Assembly (NCBI GenBank): GCA_002421905.1
Contig: DISK01000001.1
Location: 186,001 to 250,000, forward strand
Direction: 5' to 3'
Source of the DNA: Micavibrio sp. UBA6212
Lineage (GTDB): Bacteria > Pseudomonadota > Alphaproteobacteria > Micavibrionales > Micavibrionaceae
Length of the DNA stretch: 64,000 nucleotides
The notes beneath the pieces are model-generated. The model made no database searches and was not told the origin of the DNA. It saw only the letters and a list, made by a program, of their open reading frames with translations. Below are positions 25,855 to 33,838 of the stretch, piece by piece (position 1 is the first letter of the stretch; each line of letters opens with the position of its first letter). The translations under genes and the position numbers were made by a program.

Positions 25855-25925
25855 TGTTTCCCCTTCAGGCGAGGGAGACTAGCAACTCTGCTTGCGTTTG
25901 TCATCTGTTCGTGTATCTTATTGAT

Positions 25926-26024
25926 ATGGATAAGAAATTTATCATAAAGATCATTCTGACCAAGCTGGTGTTTCTGGCTGTGGTGGCGTTTTGTGTGTGG
26001 TATTTCTGGCCAACTCCACGCTAA
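25926..26024 (+). CDS. Possible small membrane protein, 32 aa
   Basis: A short frame beginning MDKKFIIKIILTK, with a single strong hydrophobic helix (LVFLAVVAFCVWYFW) and a polar end. Charge distribution suggests N-terminus in the cytoplasm. There is no clear ribosome binding site, so expression is uncertain, but a 30-residue frame of this composition is unlikely to be random. Confidence 0.4.
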   Translation: MDKKFIIKIILTKLVFLAVVAFCVWYFWPTPR

Positions 26025-26129
26025 TTTTCCCCTTATTCCAGTATTTTCAGTGATTTTTTTCTTGCGACATTCTGACGCAAGGAGTAGAAGTCCGATATTC
26101 TGTTAACCCTAAAAAACGAGGTAGTAAAA

Positions 26130-26558
26130 ATGGGTGCTGTTCCTGTAGCTTTTATGAATTCAGGTGCATTTGATCTGACAAAGGTTGAAACTGTAAGCAG
26201 AGGTTTTGTCGAGAACCTTGGAAGGAATGTGCGCGGTCTGTATGACTGGGCTGTCAAGAATGTTAATAATGAAAAAATTGAAGGGGCGTCTGATGCCACT
26301 ATGAAAGCTTATTACGCTCTTACAAATCAGCAAGACAGAATTACTTCCGGATCTGCAGAGGAAATTTATGTTGGATTGGCTTTGAAAGAGGCTTTCTTTA
26401 CTGTGGCCATTACCAATGATTCCACGGTTGTTGGTGTCTTGGCAGAACATTTTCCTAAAGCTGCAGAGTATTCTTCTCGGGATATTGAAAAAATCGAGCA
26501 GTTGGGATTTGTCAACACTGCGAAAATTGCCAGACAAGCAGTTGCTTTGGCACGTTAG
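26130..26558 (+). CDS. Hypothetical protein, 142 aa
   Basis: A soluble helical protein with several Ala-rich helices (ATMKAYYALTNQQDR, EIYVGLALKEAFFTVAIT, NTAKIARQAVALAR). No signal peptide, cysteines or known motif. ACGAGGTAG upstream gives a modest ribosome binding site. It has its own strong terminator 26 bases later, so it is a monocistronic gene. No family recognised. Confidence 0.65.
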   Translation: MGAVPVAFMNSGAFDLTKVETVSRGFVENLGRNVRGLYDWAVKNVNNEKIEGASDATMKAYYALTNQQDRITSGSAEEIYVGLALKEAFFTVAITNDSTVVGVLAEHFPKAAEYSSRDIEKIEQLGFVNTAKIARQAVALAR

Positions 26559-26583
26559 TTGTTTTTTAGTTATTAATACAAAG

Positions 26584-26608
26584 AAAGCCGGCTTTGTCCG
26601 GCTTTTTT
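26584..26608 (+). terminator. Intrinsic terminator
   Basis: AAAGCCGG pairs with CCGGCTTT around CTTTGT and runs into T6. It ends the 142-residue hypothetical gene and separates it from the ABC-F gene. Confidence 0.9.
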
Positions 26609-26645
26609 GTTGTTTGTCGGGAACTAATTTGATAAGCCCACTGTC

Positions 26646-28481
26646 ATGGCTGGAAATCGCGTTTTATTAAGTGTTCAGGATGCTCTCGTAACTTTTGGCG
26701 GAGCGCCGTTGTTCGAAGATTTGACCTTTCATATTCTGGAAGGGGATCGCACCTGTCTGGTGGGCAAGAACGGAGCTGGAAAATCCACCATGATGAATAT
26801 TATCCGCGGGCTCAAAGATATTGATCAAGGGGAACGATGGGTTCTGGCCGGAACAACAATCGGTTATTTGCAGCAAGATATCGCCCTCAAAGTCGGACAG
26901 ACGGTTAAAGATTTTATTCTGGAAGATTTACGCGAAGAAAACCAGACGGACGCTTTTACATACCGGATGGAAATGGTGGCCGAGCCATTACATATTTCCC
27001 TTGATGACCGGATGGATCAATTATCGGGTGGACAAAAGCGACGTGCTGCGTTGGCGCGGGCTTTGGTTGAAGACCCTGACATTCTGTTATTGGACGAGCC
27101 AACCAACCATCTTGATCTTGATGTTATTATCTGGCTGGAACAATATTTGAGATCATATCGTGGGGCGTTTTTATGTATCAGCCACGACCGAAAATTTTTG
27201 GCGAATATTTCGGATAAGGTTTTCTGGCTGGATCGGGGGAATTTGCGCGTTTGCCCAAAAGGATATGCCCAGTTTGATGACTGGTCGCAAATGATGATCG
27301 AGCAGGAAGAGCGCGAATTAAAAAACCGCGAGAAGTTATTGGATGTTGAAGTTGACTGGGCGTCGCGTGGCGTCAAGGCACGTCGGAAACGCAATGTCCG
27401 ACGTTTGGCACTGATGAAAGATGAACGTGAGCGGTTGAGAGCTGATAAGTCTGCATTCAACAGAATGATGGCAAAAGTCGAGGTTGAAGGCGGGGCATAT
27501 GAAGGGTCGTCCAAAATTGTTGCCGAGTTTATAAAAGTCCATAAAAGTTTCGAGGATAAAAAAATTCTGGATGGATTCTCGATCCGGATTACCAAAGGTG
27601 ACCGGATCGGAATTTTGGGGAAAAACGGATCAGGGAAATCGACATTCCTCAAATTGCTGATTGGGGAATTAGACGCGGATGCAGGGAAGGTCAAGCGTAA
27701 CAAAGAGATCGAGTTTTCCTATTTCGACCAGAACCGACAGGATTTGAAGCTGGACGAGTCCCTATGGACAAATCTGGTTCCTAGCGGTGGAGATTACATC
27801 AATGTCATGGGCAAGCAACGCCATGTGTGCGGATATCTGAAGGATTTTCTGTTTGACCCGTCGTCAGCGCGCCACTCTGTTTCGACTTTGTCAGGGGGGC
27901 AAAAGAATCGTTTATTGCTTGCAAAAGTTTTAGCCGATCCGAAATCATTTCTTATTCTTGATGAACCAACTAATGATCTGGATATGGATACGCTTGATGT
28001 TCTGGAAGAAATTTTAAGTGTGTATCAGGGAACCTTGATTATTGTGTCCCACGATCGTGATTTTCTGGATCAGACCGTATCAAAAATTCTGGCTTTTGAA
28101 GGAGATGGCGAGATCCAAGGATATATCGGCGGGTATAGCGATTATCTTGAGGCACGACAAAAACAAAATCAACCGCAGAGCACTTCTGAAGAGGAGCAGA
28201 ACAAAGATAATAAATCTGCTATTTTACCGATGTCCTCTGTGTCGAAAAAACTGTCTTATAAATTGCAGTATGAGCTGGAAAACCTTCCGAAAAAGATCGC
28301 GGCACTTGAGGCGGAAATTGCGGGTTTAGTCGTCGTTTTGCAGGATGCCGATCTTTATACAAGAGACGCTGACGCTTTCTTCAAATCTACCGAGAGGCTG
28401 GATGTCGCCAAGGTCGAGTTGGAAGAGGCGGAAATGCGGTGGTTGGAGCTGGAAGAACTGCGCGAGGCATCTAGCTCATAA
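26646..28481 (+). CDS. ABC-F family ATPase (Uup-like)
   Basis: A soluble protein with two ATP-binding cassettes and no membrane part, acting on ribosomes or DNA. First cassette: GKNGAGKST (about 40), LSGGQKRRAAL, LLLDEPTNHLD. Second: GKNGSGKST (about 330), LSGGQKNRLLL, LILDEPTNDLD. The linker between them is charged and the C terminus ends in a coiled coil (EAEIAGLVVVL to EEAEMRWLELEEL). This architecture at 611 residues fits the Uup branch, which is linked to translation and to suppression of transposon excision. The 3' end overlaps the convergent exchanger gene by 11 bases. Confidence 0.88.
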   Translation: MAGNRVLLSVQDALVTFGGAPLFEDLTFHILEGDRTCLVGKNGAGKSTMMNIIRGLKDIDQGERWVLAGTTIGYLQQDIALKVGQTVKDFILEDLREENQTDAFTYRMEMVAEPLHISLDDRMDQLSGGQKRRAALARALVEDPDILLLDEPTNHLDLDVIIWLEQYLRSYRGAFLCISHDRKFLANISDKVFWLDRGNLRVCPKGYAQFDDWSQMMIEQEERELKNREKLLDVEVDWASRGVKARRKRNVRRLALMKDERERLRADKSAFNRMMAKVEVEGGAYEGSSKIVAEFIKVHKSFEDKKILDGFSIRITKGDRIGILGKNGSGKSTFLKLLIGELDADAGKVKRNKEIEFSYFDQNRQDLKLDESLWTNLVPSGGDYINVMGKQRHVCGYLKDFLFDPSSARHSVSTLSGGQKNRLLLAKVLADPKSFLILDEPTNDLDMDTLDVLEEILSVYQGTLIIVSHDRDFLDQTVSKILAFEGDGEIQGYIGGYSDYLEARQKQNQPQSTSEEEQNKDNKSAILPMSSVSKKLSYKLQYELENLPKKIAALEAEIAGLVVVLQDADLYTRDADAFFKSTERLDVAKVELEEAEMRWLELEELREASSS

Positions 28482-29427
28482 CAGCGATAGCGCCGATATA
28501 GGCAGCATAGGCTCCCAGTAGTACCCCACCTTCGACCCGCGAGATCTTTTTGCCCGAGTAGGCAAAGATAAGCAGGGCCAAAGTTGCTCCTATCACTACC
28601 CATAAATCAAAGTTCAAAATTTCTTCTGGTACAGCAATAGGTTTGATTAGAGCTGTACTTCCCAAAATAAACAAAATGTTAAAGATGTTTGAACCGATAA
28701 CGTTGCCCAGCGCGACGTCGGATTGTTTTTTGATTGCCGCCATAACAGATGTTGCCAGTTCGGGAAGAGACGTTCCAACAGCAACAACGGTCAAGCCGAT
28801 GATGGTGTCCGATACGCCTAGACCTTGCGCCATTTCGGTTGCGCCACGCACCAGCATATTGGCACCCAAAACCAATAACCCCATGCCGCCACAGGTAATC
28901 AGGAGGTTTACCGGAGTTGATGCGAAAGGTGTAGGGCGGGCTTCGGCTTCATGTTCCAGCATTTCTCCGGCTTTGTCTTTGCCTCGTTTTTCAATATAAA
29001 AAGTCATAGCCAGATAGCAAAGCAGCAGGACAACAAAAATTGCGCCAATGACGCGGGAGATTTCTCCGTTAAAGCAGGCCAGAGCCAAAAGAATTGTGGC
29101 AATCCCCATGATAATACCATCACGCTGGACCGCTTCACGAGGGCAGACCATCGGAAACAGCATCGCCGATACACCAATAATTAACAAAATGTTTGCGATG
29201 TTTGATCCGACAACATTCCCGATGGCTATCCCCGGTGATCCTGAAAGGGCAGCTTGAATCGATGTCACCAATTCTGGTGCCGATGTTCCGAAACCAACCA
29301 GTGTCAGTCCGATGACCAGTTTCGACACACCCATTTTGCTGGCAATGGCGACTGAGCCGCGAACCAGAGCTTCACCTCCGGCCAAAAGCAGAAGAAAGCC
29401 TGCAAGAACAAATAGGAGTGATGTCAT
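28471..29427 (-). CDS. Ca2+/Na+ antiporter family (CaCA, YrbG-like)
   Basis: An inner-membrane exchanger with 10 predicted helices in 318 residues. The two inverted alpha repeats are clear: GLTLVGFGTSAPELVTSI with GNVVGSNIANILLIIG, and GLTVVAVGTSLPELATSV with GNVIGSNIFNILFILG. Both contain the ion-binding Glu and Asn. The cytoplasmic loop is short, as in bacterial YrbG proteins. The ion specificity (Ca2+/Na+ or K+) cannot be fixed from sequence. Confidence 0.9.
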   Translation of the reverse strand: MTSLLFVLAGFLLLLAGGEALVRGSVAIASKMGVSKLVIGLTLVGFGTSAPELVTSIQAALSGSPGIAIGNVVGSNIANILLIIGVSAMLFPMVCPREAVQRDGIIMGIATILLALACFNGEISRVIGAIFVVLLLCYLAMTFYIEKRGKDKAGEMLEHEAEARPTPFASTPVNLLITCGGMGLLVLGANMLVRGATEMAQGLGVSDTIIGLTVVAVGTSLPELATSVMAAIKKQSDVALGNVIGSNIFNILFILGSTALIKPIAVPEEILNFDLWVVIGATLALLIFAYSGKKISRVEGGVLLGAYAAYIGAIAVMS

Positions 29428-29462
29428 TTTGGAACCTCTGCGATATATAACTTCTATTGAAT

Positions 29463-30659
29463 CTATATATTGGCAGATTTCAAATATTTGTCCACCCCAA
29501 GAGCAACAAAAACCCCCATCGAGAGTGTAGCTTGCAGTAGATAGCCACCGGTTGGTGCTTCCCAGTCCAACATTTCACCAATGGCAAAGACGGACGGGCA
29601 TCTTTTTAGCATCAGGTTCCCATCAAGTTCAGAAAGTTTAATCCCTCCGGCTGAAGAAATAGCACGGCCAATCGGAAAAGTTTCCGAGAGTGGGATCATA
29701 ATATTCTTGATCTGGTGGGCGAGGGGCTTGGTTTTATTCCCGCATTCATAAAGCAGGTTAATGGCAACGGGGGAGATACCTGTTTGTTTTCGAATAAAGT
29801 TGGTCTGGCTGTCGCGCCCACGAGGTTTTGTCAGGCGGTCTTCCAGTTGTTGTTCGGTCAGGTCAGGCTTGAGGTCAATGTGGAGGGTCGTCGTTCCGTG
29901 TTGTTCGATAGAAGTACGAATGGATTTGGATAAGGCGTATATTCCTCCACCTTCGAGCCCATGTTGAGATATCATGATTTCGTTCGAAACTGTTATATCA
30001 TGGTGTGTCAGTGCAATGGATTTGAGAGGCGTTCCGGCAAACTTTGATTTGAAAATATCAGACCAGTTAACGTAAAACCCGCAGTTTGCTGGGCGGAAAG
30101 GGGATATTTCTATACCGCGCTTTTCAAGTTCGGTTGTCCATGACCCGTCAGAGCCAAGTTTGGGCCATGATGCCCCACCTAATGCAAGGATAGTGGCGTC
30201 GGGTTTGATTGTTTTGGTTTCAGGCGTTGTGAAGCTGAGTTCCCCTTGGTCATTCCATCCTGTCCAATGATGGTTTGCGTGCAGTGTGACGTTCAGATCA
30301 GCCAAACGGCTCAGCCATGAACGCAGAAGTGGAGAGGACTTGAAGCTTTGCGGGAAGACGCGGCCCGACGTGCCGACAAATGTTTCTTCGCCAAGTTCTG
30401 CGCACCAGATGCGCAGACTTTGTGGTGTAAAATATTCAATGATGGGGCGTAAGAAATCTTCAGACTCGCCGTATTTCTGGAGGAAGGTTTCTATCGGTTC
30501 GGAATGGGTGATGTTTAGCCCCCCACGTCCAGCCATTAGAAATTTTCTGGCAGGGGTTGGTTTGTGATCGTAAATATCGACTTTATATCCCTTTTTGGCC
30601 AAGTGCTCGGCGGCCATCAGACCGCCGGGCCCCGCACCAATGATGGCAATCGTTTTCAT
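29463..30659 (-). CDS. HI0933/YhiN-family flavoprotein (PP_4765 type)
   Basis: An NAD(P)/FAD-dependent oxidoreductase of unknown substrate. 398 residues: N-terminal FAD fold IGAGPGGLMAAEHLAKKG, the family motif KFLMAGRGGLNITHSEP, a middle GRVFPQSFKSSPLLRSW, and a C-terminal FAD contact FPIGRAISSAGGIKLSEL plus EMLDWEAPTGGYLLQ. The ATPTGGYLLQ-type end and length fit the TIGR03862 (PP_4765) subgroup. It overlaps the thrS stop codon by four bases, so the two are translationally coupled. Confidence 0.87.
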   Translation of the reverse strand: MKTIAIIGAGPGGLMAAEHLAKKGYKVDIYDHKPTPARKFLMAGRGGLNITHSEPIETFLQKYGESEDFLRPIIEYFTPQSLRIWCAELGEETFVGTSGRVFPQSFKSSPLLRSWLSRLADLNVTLHANHHWTGWNDQGELSFTTPETKTIKPDATILALGGASWPKLGSDGSWTTELEKRGIEISPFRPANCGFYVNWSDIFKSKFAGTPLKSIALTHHDITVSNEIMISQHGLEGGGIYALSKSIRTSIEQHGTTTLHIDLKPDLTEQQLEDRLTKPRGRDSQTNFIRKQTGISPVAINLLYECGNKTKPLAHQIKNIMIPLSETFPIGRAISSAGGIKLSELDGNLMLKRCPSVFAIGEMLDWEAPTGGYLLQATLSMGVFVALGVDKYLKSANI

Positions 30660-32641
30660 TCGCTGTCTTTTGGCGTTGGCGGCAACGCACGGGTTTTAAT
30701 TTCCTCTTTCATTTTTGTGAGGAATTCATCAACCGTGTAAGTCTCCTGTTCATTTACCCCAAGGCGACGGACGGTGATGGTCCCGTTTTCCTGTTCCTTG
30801 TTGCCGATGATTCCGACATAGGTGACTTTGGCGTTCATGTGTTCGCGGACTTTGTAGGAAATTTTTTCATTCCGTCCGTCAAATTCAACCCGAATACCTT
30901 CGGCTTTGAATTTTTTCACCAGAGCTTCGGCTGTTGGGTTATTGGCTTCGGTTACTCCCGAGATTACCAGTTGAGTTGGAGAAAGCCAGAACGGGAAAAT
31001 TCCGGCAGTGCTTTCGATCAAAAGCCCAATAAAGCGTTCAAAAGAGCCGAACACAGCGCGGTGGATCATTACCGGGCGATAGCGTCCCCCGTCCGCCCCC
31101 ATGTAGGATGCATCAAGGCGTTCAGGCAGCACAAAGTCCAACTGGCAGGTGCCGCATTGCCATGTCCGTCCAATAGAGTCAACCAGATGGAATTCATATT
31201 TAGGCCCATAAAACGCGCCTTCACCCGGAGCATATTCAAACTCCATACCGAGATCATTCAAGGCATCGGCCATGGCTTTCTCGGCCTTGTCCCATGTCTC
31301 GTCTGTTCCGGCACGTTTATCGGGGCGGGTTGCCAAAAGCAATTTGATATTGGTGAATCCGAAATCGCTATAGACGTCTTTGAATAGGGCCACAAAGCGT
31401 TTTACTTCTTCACCGATTTGGTCTTCACGGCAGAAAATATGTGCGTCATCCTGAGTCATTTGGCGCACACGCATCAAGCCGTGCAATGCGCCGTGTGCCT
31501 CGTTGCGGTGACAACATCCCATTTCCGCCATGCGGATTGGCAGGTCGCGGTAGCTTTTGATTCCGTGTTTGAAGATCTGGACGTGGGCAGGGCAGTTCAT
31601 GGGTTTTAACGCCATAAATTCTTTTGGTTCTTCTTTGAAGACGGGGCCATTGAGTTCGATGTTTGGCACAACGTCTGGAACCACGAACATATTTTCACGG
31701 TATTTATCCCAGTGGCCTGAGGCTTCCCAGAATTTGGAATGCATCAGTTGTGGGGTCTTAACTTCGACATAGCCATCGGCATAAATTTTCTCGCGGATAT
31801 AGGATTCGAGTTCGCGGTAAATCGTAAAGCCGTGCGGGTGCCAGAAGACCGACCCTTGGGCTTCTTCTTGCAAATGGAACAAATCCATTTCCTTGCCGAT
31901 TTTTCGGTGGTCACGTTTTTCGGCTTCTTCAATCTGGTGCAGATATTTGTCGAGGTCTTCTTGCGTGCGCCAAGCCGTTCCATAGATACGGGTCAGCATT
32001 TCATTCTGGCTGTTGCCGCGCCAGTAGGCTCCGGCGACCTTGGTTAGTTTGAAGGCGCCAATTTTGCCCAAGGATGGTAAATGGGGGCCACGGCACAGAT
32101 CAATAAAGGATGTTTCTCCTTGGTGATAAATCTGGAATGCGTCTGAATTTGGTGTGTCTTCAATGATTTTAACTTTGTAGTCTTCCCCACGCTCCTTGAA
32201 GAGGGAAATCGCGTCTGCGCGATTATAGACTTTCTTCTCGATCTTGTGACCTTCTTTGATAATACGGTGCATTTCCTTTTCGATCTTTTCAAGATCATCA
32301 AGGGAAATGTTTTCTTCAAAGGCGATGTCGTAATAAAAGCCGTCTTTAATGGTCGGGCCAATCGCCAAACGGGCAGAGGGGTAGAGGTTTTTAATAGCGC
32401 GGGCCAGAACCTGTGCCGCAATCGTGTGGCGCATAATATCAAGACCATCGTCGTCATTGGAGGTCAGGATAGCCACTTCGGCATTGTCTGGTACTGGATC
32501 GGACAGATCACGGAGTTCGCCATTCACACGAACCGCCACAGCAGCTTTCGAGAGACTGGTGCTGATGGTTTTCGCGACCTCAAGACCGTTCACTTCTGTC
32601 TCGAACTCTTTGAAAGACCCATCGGGCAGCATTACGCGCAT
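30656..32641 (-). CDS. thrS: Threonyl-tRNA synthetase
   Basis: This charges tRNA-Thr. The ATG at 32641 (MRVMLPDGSFKEFE, preceded by AGGAG) gives 661 residues, the normal length; an open stretch upstream has no homology and is not coding. Domains in order: TGS (1-65), the SAD editing domain, the class II catalytic core with zinc ligands in LKPMNCPAHVQIFKHG, motif 2 MAEMGCCHRNEAHGALHGLMR, and the anticodon-binding domain with YVGIIGNKEQENGTITVRR. It is coupled to the flavoprotein gene and divergent from ung with a 90-base gap. Confidence 0.97.
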   Translation of the reverse strand: MRVMLPDGSFKEFETEVNGLEVAKTISTSLSKAAVAVRVNGELRDLSDPVPDNAEVAILTSNDDDGLDIMRHTIAAQVLARAIKNLYPSARLAIGPTIKDGFYYDIAFEENISLDDLEKIEKEMHRIIKEGHKIEKKVYNRADAISLFKERGEDYKVKIIEDTPNSDAFQIYHQGETSFIDLCRGPHLPSLGKIGAFKLTKVAGAYWRGNSQNEMLTRIYGTAWRTQEDLDKYLHQIEEAEKRDHRKIGKEMDLFHLQEEAQGSVFWHPHGFTIYRELESYIREKIYADGYVEVKTPQLMHSKFWEASGHWDKYRENMFVVPDVVPNIELNGPVFKEEPKEFMALKPMNCPAHVQIFKHGIKSYRDLPIRMAEMGCCHRNEAHGALHGLMRVRQMTQDDAHIFCREDQIGEEVKRFVALFKDVYSDFGFTNIKLLLATRPDKRAGTDETWDKAEKAMADALNDLGMEFEYAPGEGAFYGPKYEFHLVDSIGRTWQCGTCQLDFVLPERLDASYMGADGGRYRPVMIHRAVFGSFERFIGLLIESTAGIFPFWLSPTQLVISGVTEANNPTAEALVKKFKAEGIRVEFDGRNEKISYKVREHMNAKVTYVGIIGNKEQENGTITVRRLGVNEQETYTVDEFLTKMKEEIKTRALPPTPKDSE

Positions 32642-32731
32642 GTGAAAAACTCCTGTAAAAGTTAAAAAATTCAGTGAAATCAATATGTAGCATGGGTTAA
32701 GGTGGCGGAGCAACACGGAAAAGGTGAGAAA

Positions 32732-33418
32732 ATGACGAATGCAGCGATCAAATTGGATGAAAGCTGGCTTAATCAGGTCGGTGAGGAATTTGACAAGCCT
32801 TACATGCAGAATTTGAAGGAATTCTTGCGGCAAGAAAAGTCGGCCGGAAAAGTGATTTATCCGAAAGGCGACGAGATATTTAATGCACTGAACAGCACAG
32901 CCTTTGACGATGTCAGTGTCGTGATTTTGGGGCAAGACCCGTACCATGGGCCAAATCAGGCGCATGGTCTTTCGTTTTCTGTGCAGGACGGGGTGAGATT
33001 TCCACCCAGCCTTCTGAATATCTACAAAGAAATTATCAATGAATTTGGTGGTGAGATGCCCAAGTCAGGCAATTTAACCTGTTGGGCCGAACAGGGAGTT
33101 TTGCTTCTAAATGCCACTTTGACGGTTCAGCAGGCCATGGCGGGTTCCCATCAAAACAAGGGATGGGAAGAGTTTACGGATGCCATTGTTCGTGCGATTA
33201 ATGACAAACGTGAGCATGTGGTCTTTATGTTATGGGGATCATATGCCCAGAAGAAGGGCGCCTTTATTGACCGGAAGAAGCATCTGGTTTTGGCAGCACC
33301 GCACCCATCACCTTTGTCGGCACATCGCGGATTTTTGGGGTGTGGGCATTTCAAAAGGGCAAATGAATATTTGGAAGAAAAAGGCTATGCACCGATTTTG
33401 TGGAGTCTGAAAATATAG
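32732..33418 (+). CDS. ung: Uracil-DNA glycosylase
   Basis: This removes uracil from DNA. The ATG at 32732 is favoured over a GTG ten codons upstream because AAGGTGAG precedes it. The 228-residue protein has the water-activating motif GQDPYHGPNQAHGLSFSV and the leucine-loop motif HPSPLSAHRGF, with LLNATLTV and MLWGSYAQKK between. All are family 1 UDG hallmarks. Confidence 0.97.
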   Translation: MTNAAIKLDESWLNQVGEEFDKPYMQNLKEFLRQEKSAGKVIYPKGDEIFNALNSTAFDDVSVVILGQDPYHGPNQAHGLSFSVQDGVRFPPSLLNIYKEIINEFGGEMPKSGNLTCWAEQGVLLLNATLTVQQAMAGSHQNKGWEEFTDAIVRAINDKREHVVFMLWGSYAQKKGAFIDRKKHLVLAAPHPSPLSAHRGFLGCGHFKRANEYLEEKGYAPILWSLKI

Positions 33419-33838
33419 ATATTCGTCTGATTTTTAGGAGGCGCATTTTTATCCACAAACTTTTCCACAAGTTTTTTTGTTCCTTTTTCCTTCTTTATCT
33501 CATGGAATGATCGATAAAATAGTATTTTTCCAAGTGCCGTTTTATAAAATCTAAAAGTAACCTGTAATTTTCAGGGCATTACTATTTTCACTTCTTGTTA
33601 TCTGATAAGAAACCCAAAACATTTTTCAAATTATTGAATTTATATTCTCTGATTATGAATATTTATTGTGATGCAGATAGCTTGGCCAATCTGGCAAGCC
33701 TCCCAGAGGTTGTAGTTTCGAAACAGCTCGTCCAAAAAGAGCTTGTCGGAAAAGATTCAATCGAATATGGCTGAGTCAGGTTTCGGATAATAGAGGGATA
33801 AAAAATCAACAGACTACTTTTGCCTTAGGGATGTAGCC
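33419..33838. other. 420-base AT-rich intergenic region with DnaA-box matches and hairpins
   Basis: The longest non-coding stretch here. It holds TTATCCACA (33449-33457, perfect DnaA box) and TTTTCCACA (33461-33469, one mismatch) twelve bases apart, then a 130-base very AT-rich segment, then a hairpin GCTTGGCCA / TGGCAAGC (33680-33699, one bulged G). A 39-codon frame (33655-33774) runs through the second half. It precedes the nuclease-type operon and is the obvious place for its promoter; an origin-like function cannot be excluded. Confidence 0.5.
33655..33774 (+). CDS. Possible small protein or leader peptide, 39 aa
   Basis: A short frame beginning MNIYCDADSLANLASLPEVV and ending in IEYG, lying 64 bases upstream of the 802-residue gene. 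It has no good ribosome binding site and no similarity I recognise. It overlaps a hairpin, so it may be a leader or merely an open stretch. Confidence 0.25.
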   Translation: MNIYCDADSLANLASLPEVVVSKQLVQKELVGKDSIEYG

